Positions 27,368 through 35,608 of a stretch of 64,000 nt of DNA are shown piece by piece. Where the stretch lies: assembly GCF_010727605.1 (NCBI RefSeq), contig NZ_AP022568.1:2542001-2606000 (forward strand), read 5' to 3'. This DNA is from Mycobacterium simiae. GTDB taxonomy: Bacteria > Actinomycetota > Actinomycetes > Mycobacteriales > Mycobacteriaceae. Below the pieces are notes generated by a model, which was given only the letters and a program-made list of their open reading frames with translations, had not been told where the DNA came from and did not search any database. Both the position numbers and the translations under genes were made by a program. Position 1 is the stretch's first letter. Each line of letters opens with the position of its first letter.

Positions 27368-28852
27368 CTAGGCGGTCAGCACGGGTGCACCGTGGCGATC
27401 GTCCGCGATGATCTTGTAGTCCTGCAAATCCAGTGTCTTGAGCTGCCCGACGTACTGGGTGGCGAAACCGGGGTACATCGTGGCGTTGAAGCCGTCCTCG
27501 GTGAGGTACCAGCTTTGGCATCCGGAGTTCCACGTGGTGGAGCGCAACTTGCGCTGGATGTCGTCGTTGTAGCGGGTCTGCGCTTCGCGGCGGACGTCGA
27601 GCGCCTTCCACCCGAACCGAAGCAGTGTGCCGATCGCCTCGACGATGTAGCCGATCTGGGCCTCCATATACACCAGCGCCGAGCTGTGTCCGGGACCGGA
27701 GTTCGGCCCGAAGGTGAAGAACAGGTTGGGGTACCCCGACACGGCCACACTGCGGTAGGCGTAGGCGCCGCGGCTCCATTCCGACGCCAGGCTCCGCCCG
27801 TCGACGCCGGAGATCGCGAACGGCGTGCCGGCCTTGGACACCTCGAAGCCGGTGGCGAACACGATGGCGTCGAACTGGTGCTCGATGCCCTCCACGGTCC
27901 GAATCCCCCGTGGCGACAGCCGGGCGATCGGCCACGTGACCAGCTTGCAATTGTCGGCCTGCAGGGCCGGGTAGTAATCACTGGTCATCAGCAGCCGCTT
28001 GCACCCCGCCGCGAAGTCCGGTGTCAATTGGCGGCGCAGCCACGGATCTTTCACCTGTCGGCGCAGATTGGCCCGGCTGATCGCTTCCACCAGGCGGGTG
28101 AACGGGCTCTCCCACACCACGCCGAGGGCCACCGATTCGTGACCCCAGAACCACGCCGACCGCACGGCCTTCTCCGCCAAGGGCGCCGTGGCGTAGAGGC
28201 GCCGAGTCCAGTCGGCGGTGCGGGTGTTGACCCGCGGAAGCACCCAGCCCGGCGTGCGTTGGAACACCTTGACAGATCTGGCGGTCTTGACCAGTTTTGG
28301 GACGATCTGCACGGCGCTGGCGCCGGTACCGACGACGGCGACCTTCTTGCCGGTGAAGTCGTAGTCGTGATCCCAACGGGCACTGTGGATCGTCTTGCCC
28401 GCAAAGGTCTCGATGCCCGGGATGTCGGGCAGGCTGGGGTTGGCCAGTGGCCCAGAAGCCACGATCACGGTGCGGGCCCGTACCGGTTTGCGGCCCTTGA
28501 ACTTCACCGCCCACTCCCCCGCGGCTTGGTCGTACACCACGCCGGTGACGGTGTGTTCGAAGCGGATCTGCGCGGCCAGCCCGGCCGATTCGACCATCCG
28601 CTCGATGTACTGCAGGATCTCGCCACTGGCCGAGTAGGTGTGTGACCAATCCGGGTTGGGCGCAAAGCTATAGGAGTACAGCCGCGACGGGATGTCGCAG
28701 GCCGCACCCGGATACGTGTTGTCCCGCCAAGTGCCACCCACCCGGGTGTCGCGTTCGTAGATGACGAAGTCGGTGATGCCCTGGTGTTGTAACCGGATGG
28801 CCGCGCCGATGCCCGCAAAACCGGCGCCGATGATCGCTACGGTGAGAGTCAT
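27368..28852 (-). CDS. Baeyer-Villiger type flavin monooxygenase
   Basis: This 494-residue FAD/NADPH enzyme has the FAD motif IIGAGFAGIGAAIRL at the N-terminus, the BVMO-like fingerprint FAGKTIHSARWD (F-x-G-x3-H-x3-W), and the NADPH motif VAVVGTGASAVQIVP. Conserved flavoprotein segments VGGTWRDNTYPGAACDIPS and FGPNSGPGHSS also appear. It resembles MymA (Rv3083). It would insert oxygen into a ketone or oxidise a heteroatom or fatty substrate. It lies nine bases after the ferritin-like gene, in an operon with an SDR and an esterase that could supply the ketone and hydrolyse the resulting ester. Confidence 0.93.
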   Translation of the reverse strand: MTLTVAIIGAGFAGIGAAIRLQHQGITDFVIYERDTRVGGTWRDNTYPGAACDIPSRLYSYSFAPNPDWSHTYSASGEILQYIERMVESAGLAAQIRFEHTVTGVVYDQAAGEWAVKFKGRKPVRARTVIVASGPLANPSLPDIPGIETFAGKTIHSARWDHDYDFTGKKVAVVGTGASAVQIVPKLVKTARSVKVFQRTPGWVLPRVNTRTADWTRRLYATAPLAEKAVRSAWFWGHESVALGVVWESPFTRLVEAISRANLRRQVKDPWLRRQLTPDFAAGCKRLLMTSDYYPALQADNCKLVTWPIARLSPRGIRTVEGIEHQFDAIVFATGFEVSKAGTPFAISGVDGRSLASEWSRGAYAYRSVAVSGYPNLFFTFGPNSGPGHSSALVYMEAQIGYIVEAIGTLLRFGWKALDVRREAQTRYNDDIQRKLRSTTWNSGCQSWYLTEDGFNATMYPGFATQYVGQLKTLDLQDYKIIADDRHGAPVLTA

Positions 28853-28861
28853 CAGCGTCTC

Positions 28862-29782
28862 CTATGCCACGGGCTCGTAGGTGAGTTCGTCCGACCACGT
28901 CGGGGTGTAGCGCACCAACGGCATCGGGATGACGCCGGTGATCTTCACCAACGAGTCCGCCAGCCAGTGGTACTTCGAACCACGATCGATCACCTTCTTG
29001 CTGTGCCAGGAGATGAATCGGTACATGGGAACCCGGTACACGAAGTCGCTTCGCTGGCCGACACTGCGGAATCGACGCATGGCCTGGTACAGCTTCTCTT
29101 CATCGACGCCCATGGCGACGATGTTGTCGCGCATCTTGTTGAGCAGCGGGAAGTAGCTGAGGGTGCCGATGAGAAGCGCTGGGTTCATCCAGCTGCCGAC
29201 GAACTCGACAGCCAGTTTGCGCGCGGTCGCGTGGCCCAGGATGTCCATCACCTCGAAATCGACGGCCAGGTGCCGGGATTCGTCGGAGTTGATGCGTTTG
29301 AACACTTCCTGGGCCACCGGGTCTTTGACCTCGTCGGTGATGAACTTGATCAGTGCGCCGTCGAGGGCCACTTCGAGCATCGGGATGACGGTGCCCAGGA
29401 TCGACAGCGACATGCCGTCGGAGAATTTGTCCAGCCAGGTGATTACCAGCTGCACGTTGACACTCGGCGGCGGGATCTCGTCGTTGTCCAGCATGCCCCA
29501 GCGGCGCATCAGGGCCAGTTCGGCGTTGGCGTGCTTTTGTTCCTCGGCGTGGAAGTGCTCGTAGATGCTCTTCAGCGTCGGGGTGGGGGCCTTCTTGGCC
29601 AGCGCGGCGAATCCGCGGGCGCCGACGTTCTCGATCCACATCAGGTCGGTCATGAACGGTTTGAGCTTGGCCCACAATTCGTCGTCGACGAGTTCGGCAC
29701 CGGGTGCGTCCCAGTCGATGTCGACCAGGGCCCACTGCTTGTCCTTGATCTTCTGCAGCATGTTGTCCAGATCCATCGCCAC
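28862..29782 (-). CDS. Ferritin-like diiron protein
   Basis: This 306-residue helical protein shows two EExxH/ExxH-type iron sites: EHFHAEEQKHANAE at about residues 75-88 and RINSDESRHLAVDFEV at about 165-180. The spacing agrees with a four-helix diiron core. The C-terminal part is less typical (VYRVPMYRFISWHSKK). The GTG start at 29782 has AAGGA seven bases upstream. As part of the monooxygenase/SDR/esterase operon it may be a hydroxylase or oxygenase, though similar mycobacterial genes are also labelled metal-dependent hydrolase or reductase without evidence. Confidence 0.7.
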   Translation of the reverse strand: MAMDLDNMLQKIKDKQWALVDIDWDAPGAELVDDELWAKLKPFMTDLMWIENVGARGFAALAKKAPTPTLKSIYEHFHAEEQKHANAELALMRRWGMLDNDEIPPPSVNVQLVITWLDKFSDGMSLSILGTVIPMLEVALDGALIKFITDEVKDPVAQEVFKRINSDESRHLAVDFEVMDILGHATARKLAVEFVGSWMNPALLIGTLSYFPLLNKMRDNIVAMGVDEEKLYQAMRRFRSVGQRSDFVYRVPMYRFISWHSKKVIDRGSKYHWLADSLVKITGVIPMPLVRYTPTWSDELTYEPVA

Positions 29783-29794
29783 AAGCGGTTCCTT

Positions 29795-30652
29795 TCAGTC
29801 GTCGGGGAGCAGGCGGCCGAGCAGTCCGGCGCCGCGGACGTAGAGCGCCGGGAAGTGGCGTTTGAGGTGCCAGATGACGGTGGCATCGAGTTGCGGGACG
29901 ACGTAGAGCCGGCCGCGGTCGTGGGCGTCGAGAGTGCGCACGGCGACGTTGTCGGCCGACAGCCCGGTGAGGCGGGCCAGCTGCTGGCTCAGGCTCATTG
30001 AGGACGGGGTGATGCGGCCGTCTTGGAACACGTTGGTTTTCACGAAGGTCGGGCACAGCACCGTCACCGCGACCCCGGTGCCGCTCAGTTCGGCGGCCAG
30101 CGTCTCCGACAGCGACATCACCGCGGCCTTGGACACGTTGTAGGCGGCCATCGACGGTGCCGCAGCGAAACCCGCTGCCGAGGCCACGTTGATGATGCCA
30201 CCGCGACCGGCGGTGCGCAGCATCGGAGTGAAGACCTCACATCCGTAGACCACCCCCCACAAGTTGATCCCCAGCGCCCAGTCCCAATCGTCGAATCCGA
30301 TGTCGCCGACGGGTTTTCCACCAATGCCGACGCCGGCGTTATTGATCACCAGCGTCGGTGCGCCGTCGAAGATCTGCTGCGCCTGCTTGGCCAGGAGTTC
30401 GACCGCGGCGCGGTCGGACACGTCGCACTGCACCGCGTGTCCAGTGCCGGTGGGCAGCGCCTCGATCAGCGTGACCGTATCCGCGGCGCGGTCCGAGTCG
30501 ATGTCGGCGCAGACGACGCGGCCGCCACGGCGGGCCAGTTCGAGGGCGAACGCCCGTCCGATGCCGCTGCCCGCGCCGGTGATTACCGCGTTCGCGGCGG
30601 TGGTGCGTCTCGGGCCGCGCAGCGCGCGAAGCGCGGTGTCGATTCCAAGCAT
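29795..30652 (-). CDS. Short-chain dehydrogenase/reductase (SadH-like)
   Basis: This 285-residue NAD(P)-dependent dehydrogenase has the cofactor motif ITGAGSGIGRAFA, the NNAG motif at VINNAGVG, the catalytic Ser in INVASAAG and YxxxK in AYNVSKAA. The C-terminus is longer than core SDRs, with an amphipathic end (YVRGAGLLGRLLPDD) that may sit at the membrane. It resembles SadH (Rv3085) of the mymA operon. Its ATG overlaps the stop of the esterase gene by one base (TAATG). It would oxidise an alcohol to a ketone for the monooxygenase. Confidence 0.9.
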   Translation of the reverse strand: MLGIDTALRALRGPRRTTAANAVITGAGSGIGRAFALELARRGGRVVCADIDSDRAADTVTLIEALPTGTGHAVQCDVSDRAAVELLAKQAQQIFDGAPTLVINNAGVGIGGKPVGDIGFDDWDWALGINLWGVVYGCEVFTPMLRTAGRGGIINVASAAGFAAAPSMAAYNVSKAAVMSLSETLAAELSGTGVAVTVLCPTFVKTNVFQDGRITPSSMSLSQQLARLTGLSADNVAVRTLDAHDRGRLYVVPQLDATVIWHLKRHFPALYVRGAGLLGRLLPDD

Positions 30653-31692
30653 TAGCCCATCTCCTGAAGCTCATCGACCCGGTGTTGGCCGTCGGCTAAG
30701 TGTTCGGCGACGAAGGCGGCTGCCCGGCGCAGCGCTGCGGTCGCTTCCGGTGCCACCTTGGGCAGTGCCTGGAAGACGTGCACCATCCCCGGCCACACCT
30801 CCAAGGTGCTTCGGCCGCCGGACATTTGGAGTTCGGCGTGCAAATGGCGTGCGTCGGCGCTAAGCATCTCGAAACTGCCGACCTGGATCAGCATCGGTGG
30901 GAGCAGCTGCGCGTCGGTGAAGCGCAGGCGCAGCCGCACATGGAGCGGGTCCTGGCCGTGGGTGTAGAGCCCCACCATCCTGGCGGCCGCGTCCGCCGAC
31001 ATCGCCGGGTCGCGGCGCGTCTTCTCCTGCTGCTTGGCCAACGTCATGGTCAGGTCGATCAGTGGCGAGAACAGCACCACTGCCGCGGGCTGGAAGGCGA
31101 CGTGGCGGGCATGAGCGAGCAACATGTCACAGGTGAGGTGCCCGCCCGCCGAGTCGGCGCCGATCACGACGTCCGATCCTGCGTAGCCCTGCGCCAGCAG
31201 CCACCGGTAGCCGGCTTCGACGTCCTCGGCAGCCGTCGGGAAGCGATACCGGGGCGCCAATCGGTAGTCGACGACGAAGAACGGCAGTCCTGTGGCCTCC
31301 GACAGCCGGGCGACCAGCTTGCGGTGGGTCGCGGTAGAGCACAGCACGAAGGCGCTTCCGTGCACGTAATAGCCTGCCCGGGAACCGAATTGGACCCCCG
31401 GACCCAGGACCCATTCGCCCCGCACCCGCGGCGTGCGCACCGGGATGATCTTCGCCCCGGCCGGCATGGACCCACCCGCGGCCATAATCGTGGCGATCAA
31501 CCCGCGTCCGAACCAGACGCCCGGTTCGTTCGCGGGAATCACGCTCGTCAGGCACCCCAGCGTCCAGCGCGTGATCGTCGCCGCCGCCACGGCACGCAAG
31601 GTGGGACGGCGCGGTATCTCGGTGGTCGTCACGGTGGAAACACCACCACCAATAGTGCCATTTGTCAATGTCACAGTTTGCACTGTAGACAT
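30652..31692 (-). CDS. Alpha/beta hydrolase (Lip/HSL family)
   Basis: This esterase of up to 346 residues has the nucleophile elbow GADSAGGH, an acid near MLSADARH, the catalytic His in GMVHVFQA and an oxyanion segment YYVHGSAFVL, in which the usual HGGG is HGSA. The start is uncertain. The ATG at 31692 has no ribosome-binding site, and an in-frame GTG near 31632 lies downstream of a TTGACA-like hexamer. A small palindrome (ACAGT-TTGC-ACTGT, 31673-31686) overlaps the N-terminal codons and may be an operator. It is the first gene of the mymA-like operon. Confidence 0.85.
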   Translation of the reverse strand: MSTVQTVTLTNGTIGGGVSTVTTTEIPRRPTLRAVAAATITRWTLGCLTSVIPANEPGVWFGRGLIATIMAAGGSMPAGAKIIPVRTPRVRGEWVLGPGVQFGSRAGYYVHGSAFVLCSTATHRKLVARLSEATGLPFFVVDYRLAPRYRFPTAAEDVEAGYRWLLAQGYAGSDVVIGADSAGGHLTCDMLLAHARHVAFQPAAVVLFSPLIDLTMTLAKQQEKTRRDPAMSADAAARMVGLYTHGQDPLHVRLRLRFTDAQLLPPMLIQVGSFEMLSADARHLHAELQMSGGRSTLEVWPGMVHVFQALPKVAPEATAALRRAAAFVAEHLADGQHRVDELQEMG

Positions 31693-31726
31693 TTCGGTGC
31701 AGGGTTGCGGTTCGATCTGGCGCCGG

Positions 31727-32062
31727 CTAGTACTGCGGGGTGGTGTTGGTGATGATGAACAGCGTGACGATCAGACCATCGCGCACACGGACGTCAGTCG
31801 TCATGATCAGTGGGTCGGGCAGTCCGGCTTTGTCGTAGTCGCCGTCGAATTTACAACGCAGGCACCATATTCCGGCGTTGTCGACGACGTCTAGCACGCT
31901 TTAGCGAAAAACGCACCGATGTGCTGGTGCCTCCAAATTCGCGCCTGTTGCCGTTGAGCAGCGCATCGCGAGCCAACGTGCTCATGGCGGCGTCGAGATC
32001 ACAGTTGTTCACGGCGAAAGGTGATCGGCGATAGCGGGGTCGAGGGTATTCGTCGTGGTCAT
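31727..32062 (-). pseudogene. Frameshifted SnoaL/NTF2-like protein remnant
   Basis: On the minus strand an ATG at 32062 opens MTTTNTLDPAIADHL, then the reading continues in a second frame (NNCDLDAAMSTLARDALLNG), a third (HIGAFFAKA) and finally in the first frame again (LDVVDNAGIWCLRCKFDG, DPLIMTTDVRVRDGLIVT, ending NTTPQY, stop at 31727-31729). Put together these pieces give about 112 residues that read like a SnoaL/NTF2-like protein. Three single-base shifts in the same direction are needed, so the gene is broken unless the assembly is wrong here. It lies 35 bases from the esterase start. Confidence 0.65.
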
Positions 32063-32137
32063 CGAAATCACGATCATTTCACTGGGCTGATCTCCAACCG
32101 CCGGTTGTTGCCGCGTGCGACCTTAGCCACCGGCCTG

Positions 32138-32545
32138 TTACGTCGGGTCGGAGGTGTTGGGGTTGGGCGCTGTCCAGTCGGTGTTGAATCCGCCGAGGTG
32201 GGGATGGAACATTTCATCTCCACTGTGCTGGGTGAACTCCACTTTGACACTGCAGCGGTCCAGGCCCAGGACATCGGCGCAAATCTCGATGAGTTGGCGC
32301 GCCAGTGCGGCGCGAGTTTCGGCTGATCGGCCGCGGCGAACGTCGCACATGATCAAGGTGTGTGGGTGAGGTTCGTCGGCGGTGCAGCGCCACACGGACC
32401 CCTCACCCAGATCGTGTATCGAGACCGTAACCAGTTCCGGATCAGCGTCCATTGTGGCCGCGTACGCTAGCCCGAATCGTTTGGCCAGCAAGCGTTTAGG
32501 CCCGGACTCGAGACGAGCGGGCACATCTATCTGCAGTGACGGCAT
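32138..32545 (-). CDS. Tautomerase-family protein
   Basis: This 135-residue protein begins MPSLQIDVPARLES, so removal of Met would expose the N-terminal proline used as general base in 4-oxalocrotonate tautomerase and MIF relatives. Further features are KRLLAKRFGLAYA, VTVSIHDLGEG and DVLGLDRCSVKVEF. AAGGGATGTC before the ATG at 32545 sets the start. It follows a second tautomerase gene, and the two may act as a pair or heteromer on a small keto-enol substrate. Confidence 0.75.
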   Translation of the reverse strand: MPSLQIDVPARLESGPKRLLAKRFGLAYAATMDADPELVTVSIHDLGEGSVWRCTADEPHPHTLIMCDVRRGRSAETRAALARQLIEICADVLGLDRCSVKVEFTQHSGDEMFHPHLGGFNTDWTAPNPNTSDPT

Positions 32546-32576
32546 GACATCCCTTGTCGGCTCTGAATCAGCTGGC

Positions 32577-32960
32577 CTATGTCGCGTACTGAGCTTCACC
32601 GTTGCCAAAGGACCAGTTATCTTTGGTGTTCTCCACCAGATTGATAACGATGTCCTCGCGTCGCATCCCGAGACGCTCGTGCAAGCCGTCCGCGATGGCT
32701 TTGTAAAACGCTGACTTCTTGTCCACGGTTCTGCCGGCCAGCAGCGTCACCTGGATGAACACGCAGTCATTCGACCGGCTGATGCCGAGGTAGTGGGGGT
32801 CAAAGATGAAGTTCTGCGCGCGATGTTCACTGATTACCTGGAAGCGATCCCCTTCAGGCACGCCGAGTGTGTCGACCATCGCGTTGTAGACGACATCGCC
32901 GATCGTTTGGCGATACTCGTCGGATTGCCCTTCTACGAGGTCGATTCGAGCGAATGGCAT
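32577..32960 (-). CDS. Tautomerase-family protein (Tautomerase_2 type)
   Basis: This 127-residue protein starts MPFARIDLVEGQSDEYRQTIGDVVYNAM, with Pro as residue 2. It carries the family segments GVPEGDRFQVISEH, FIQVTLLAGRTVDKKSAFYKAI and LHERLGMRREDIVINLVEN. AAGGATATACCA gives a good ribosome-binding site. It precedes the 135-residue tautomerase by 31 bases. Both lie between two decayed genes, a sign that this small catabolic cluster is being lost. Confidence 0.85.
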   Translation of the reverse strand: MPFARIDLVEGQSDEYRQTIGDVVYNAMVDTLGVPEGDRFQVISEHRAQNFIFDPHYLGISRSNDCVFIQVTLLAGRTVDKKSAFYKAIADGLHERLGMRREDIVINLVENTKDNWSFGNGEAQYAT

Positions 32961-32972
32961 TGGTATATCCTT

Positions 32973-33354
32973 TCATGCGCGTAATAGATCGCGCAGCAAT
33001 GTTTTCCGTATCGGCGGAGCTGTGCGCCGGAGTGTAGGGCAGGGACTGTCGCAGGTAGTCACAGCGTCAGCTGCGTGGACCGAAGCCCCAGGGGGAGCCG
33101 GCGCCACGATCGTGGGTGCTGTGCGGTAGCCGCCGCGGACCATTGGCAGCGTGTCGAGTCTGTCCGCGGCGACGGTAGCTGAGGGCGCCTCGACGATCAT
33201 CGAGGAGCCCGAACCGTCGACGTACACCCAGCTTTGCTGGATGAATCCGTCCATGTAAAGGGCACGCACGCCTGGAATTCGGCCTCTCGGAGGCCGGTGG
33301 GCGGGGCCCCTGCGGTCCCTCGGGGTTCCAGGTGGCCGTGGCCATCAGTTGCAT
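32973..33354 (-). pseudogene. Frameshifted small protein (muconolactone isomerase/YCII-like)
   Basis: The ATG at 33354 has AAGGAG eight bases upstream and opens MQLMATATWNPEGPQG in one frame. After about 25 codons the homologous-looking continuation (VRALYMDGFIQQSWVYVDG, then MIVEAPSATVAADRLDTLPMVRGG) is in another frame. The end after GG (YRTAPTIVAP and on) no longer looks like the same fold, so a second shift is likely. The intact form would be about 95 residues and is a common neighbour of HxlR regulators. The 3' limit is taken at the next stop. Confidence 0.6.
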
Positions 33355-33445
33355 CTCGAATACTCCTTCACTGTTACCCCCTGGGCAGCCTGCGCGAGAC
33401 CGAGCCCGATCTCGAGTCGTATTGACACCCAGGCACCGAGGGTAG

Positions 33446-33462
33446 ACTATGAAAATCATAGT
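33446..33462. promoter_or_regulatory. Palindrome ACTATGA-AAA-TCATAGT upstream of HxlR gene
   Basis: A perfect 7+7 inverted repeat with a 3-base spacer lies 31 bases before the HxlR start and about 90 bases before the start of the divergent broken gene. Its position and symmetry fit an HxlR operator controlling both directions. Confidence 0.65.
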
Positions 33463-33493
33463 TACAAGTGACTAGGCAGAGTGGAGTAAAGGG

Positions 33494-34084
33494 ATGGGCG
33501 CAGCGAGATGGGGCGGCGCCGAGGCGGACACGTTGTGCCCGGTCGCACGATCGACAGCCATCGTCGGGGATCGCTGGACCATGCTGATCGTGCGGGAACT
33601 GTTCGCAGGCTGCAGTCGCTTCGACGAGATGCACGCGCAAACCGGCGCCACGGCCCAGATGCTCTCGGCTCGACTCAAACGGTTGGAGGCCGACGGGATG
33701 GTCGAACGGCGCATCTACAGCCGGCGCCCGACACGCTATGAGTACGTGCTGACCCCGATGGGACGCGACTTCTTTCCCGTCATGCTTGCCTATCGGGCGT
33801 GGGCCGAGACATGGTGCAAGAGCGAGGACGAACCGCTGGCGATACGCACCACGCATCGCACGTGCGGAACCGAAGTCGGCCTGGACGGCGTGTGCCCGAC
33901 ATGCGATGAAAGGGTGCCGATATCGGACCTGGACGCCGAACCGACTCCCGAATACGCAGCAGAACGCCAGCAACGCAGCCAGGCGTACAGAGCTCGGCCA
34001 CAACGTCCTGCCGGGCGGCGCAGTACCAGCACCGTCACCAAGCGGGCAACCCCAACGACACGCGCGGCGAATAGGACGCGGTGA
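33494..34084 (+). CDS. HxlR-family transcriptional regulator
   Basis: This 196-residue winged-helix regulator has the HxlR core in its first 100 residues: CPVARSTAIVGDRWTMLIVRELF, RFDEMHAQTGATAQMLSARLKRLEADGMV and the wing RYEYVLTPMGRDFF. A C-terminal extension carries CGTEVGLDGVCPTCDERV, a Cys-rich knuckle that may bind a metal, and ends with a basic low-complexity tail. Cys15 near the N-terminus is in the position of the redox cysteine used by some HxlR proteins. It is divergent from the broken isomerase-like gene. Confidence 0.9.
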   Translation: MGAARWGGAEADTLCPVARSTAIVGDRWTMLIVRELFAGCSRFDEMHAQTGATAQMLSARLKRLEADGMVERRIYSRRPTRYEYVLTPMGRDFFPVMLAYRAWAETWCKSEDEPLAIRTTHRTCGTEVGLDGVCPTCDERVPISDLDAEPTPEYAAERQQRSQAYRARPQRPAGRRSTSTVTKRATPTTRAANRTR

Positions 34085-34352
34085 CAACGCGAACCACCGA
34101 CCAGCACAATGCCATTGGAACTGAATGGGTCCTTCGTACTTCGGATTTCGGTTGCAGCCGAATGCCCTCAGGGAGGGACAGCATCAACAAGCAATCAATG
34201 TCACCTCACATTCGTGACGCCAGCCAGCATCTTTAGCGGATCAACAAAAGTCCCGGGAACAGGTTGCCTCACAGTCTTTTTGAGACATCACGGCAGCCGG
34301 GTTGCCGGCACCAAAAATTGAACTGCATCGGCCAGCGAAGGGGAACTTCACT

Positions 34353-35045
34353 ATGGTACAAATCGCGGGATCCACTGTCGTCGTCACTGGAGGACAACGT
34401 GGCATCGGTAAGGCTATCGTCGCTGAACTCCTGCGGCGCGGGGCGACGAAGGTCTACGCCACTGCCCGCAACCCCCGCCCCGCCGACGATCCCCGCGTCG
34501 TCACCGTTTCGTTGGACGTCACCGACGCCGAATCGGTTGCCGCCTTGGCTGCCGTCGCCGATGACGCCAACATTGTGATCAACAACGCCGGCATCGCTGG
34601 CGCGCTGACTTTTCTCGGTAGCGGTATCGACGCGGTCCGTGAACAATTTGAAACCAACTTTTTCGGGGCCCTGCGGGTAGCAAAAGCTTTCGCGCCCGTC
34701 TTAGCCAGCAACGGTGGCGGCGCCCTGGTTGACGTCGCATCCGTTTTGTCCTGGGTCGCCGGATTCGGCGGCTATGGCGCATCCAAAGCCGCGCTGTGGT
34801 CGGCGACCAACTCGCTACGCATCGAACTCGCAGGCCAGGGCACGCAGGTCATCGGGGCACATCTGAGCTACACCGATACCGACATGACAGCACCGTTCGA
34901 TGTCGCAAAGAATGACCCGACCGACGTCGCCCGCCACATCGTCGATGGGATCGACGCCGGGGCCACAGAAGTACTGGCCGACAACGAAACCCGTCACTTC
35001 AAGGCCGAGTTGTCCGGCCCTGCAGAAGCCCTGCGTTTCGCTTAG
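34353..35045 (+). CDS. Short-chain dehydrogenase/reductase
   Basis: This 230-residue SDR has the NAD(P) motif VVTGGQRGIGKAIV, VYATARNPRP, the NNAG motif (IVINNAGIAG), the Ser in VDVASVLS and YxxxK in GYGASKAALW. The ATG at 34353 follows AAGGGGAAC and matches the fold start; the longer frame to 34302 adds an unrelated leader. It has no operon partner and is separated by 268 bases from the HxlR gene, which may still control it. Confidence 0.9.
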   Translation: MVQIAGSTVVVTGGQRGIGKAIVAELLRRGATKVYATARNPRPADDPRVVTVSLDVTDAESVAALAAVADDANIVINNAGIAGALTFLGSGIDAVREQFETNFFGALRVAKAFAPVLASNGGGALVDVASVLSWVAGFGGYGASKAALWSATNSLRIELAGQGTQVIGAHLSYTDTDMTAPFDVAKNDPTDVARHIVDGIDAGATEVLADNETRHFKAELSGPAEALRFA

Positions 35046-35608
35046 ACCGGTCGGGTGTGGAGGCGCGGCTCGCGATGATTGGCGCGTCTCGACACGTTGA
35101 GTCTGGCAGCACGGTTCGCCGGTCCGGCTCATCGCGGCCTCGGCGCATACGGTCGGTGACAATGATCCGCATCAGCGGCATTGTCCAGAAATTGAGGATC
35201 CACAAGCTCCCGTCTGACGCTTGAGACTGTGACACCTACTGTGTGTAACCATCCTTGGGGTCAAGGATTTGGGTAGTGGCTTGAATAGGAGGGATAACCA
35301 CGAGGACGATTTGAACCGAAAAGTGTTGTGACGGCTTCAATTGGCCTAGCACCACTTTCTTCAGATTCATGCAAGCCCCCACGCCAGCATGCCTTCGCGC
35401 AGGCCATTCGTCGATACGAGTACCTGGACTCGCCCCACTCAACCGTAGTTAGGATATGGGAAATCCAGAGCGCATTTACATCAAAAAGTTAGCCGTTTCG
35501 TGATGGCAGCACCGTCAAAGCTGATCGCCACCGCGGCGACTCTACAAGCAAGCAACGCAACATTCTCACGCAATGAAAACTGCTACCGCCGCGAAGAAGA
35601 ACCTACAT
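35046..35608. other. Gene-poor stretch between SDR and dnaB
   Basis: These 563 bases have only short frames without family resemblance. The part nearest dnaB (35440-35600) is AT-richer than its surroundings. One minus-strand frame (34999-35235) starts with a hydrophobic WILNFWTMPLMRIIV and overlaps the SDR end; it may be a gene remnant. No tRNA or clear terminator was recognised. The stretch marks the border between accessory DNA and conserved synteny. Confidence 0.45.

Noticed and set aside
34999..35235. 78-codon minus-strand frame with a hydrophobic start
   Set aside because: It overlaps the SDR 3' end and loses protein-like composition after about 30 residues; at most a remnant.
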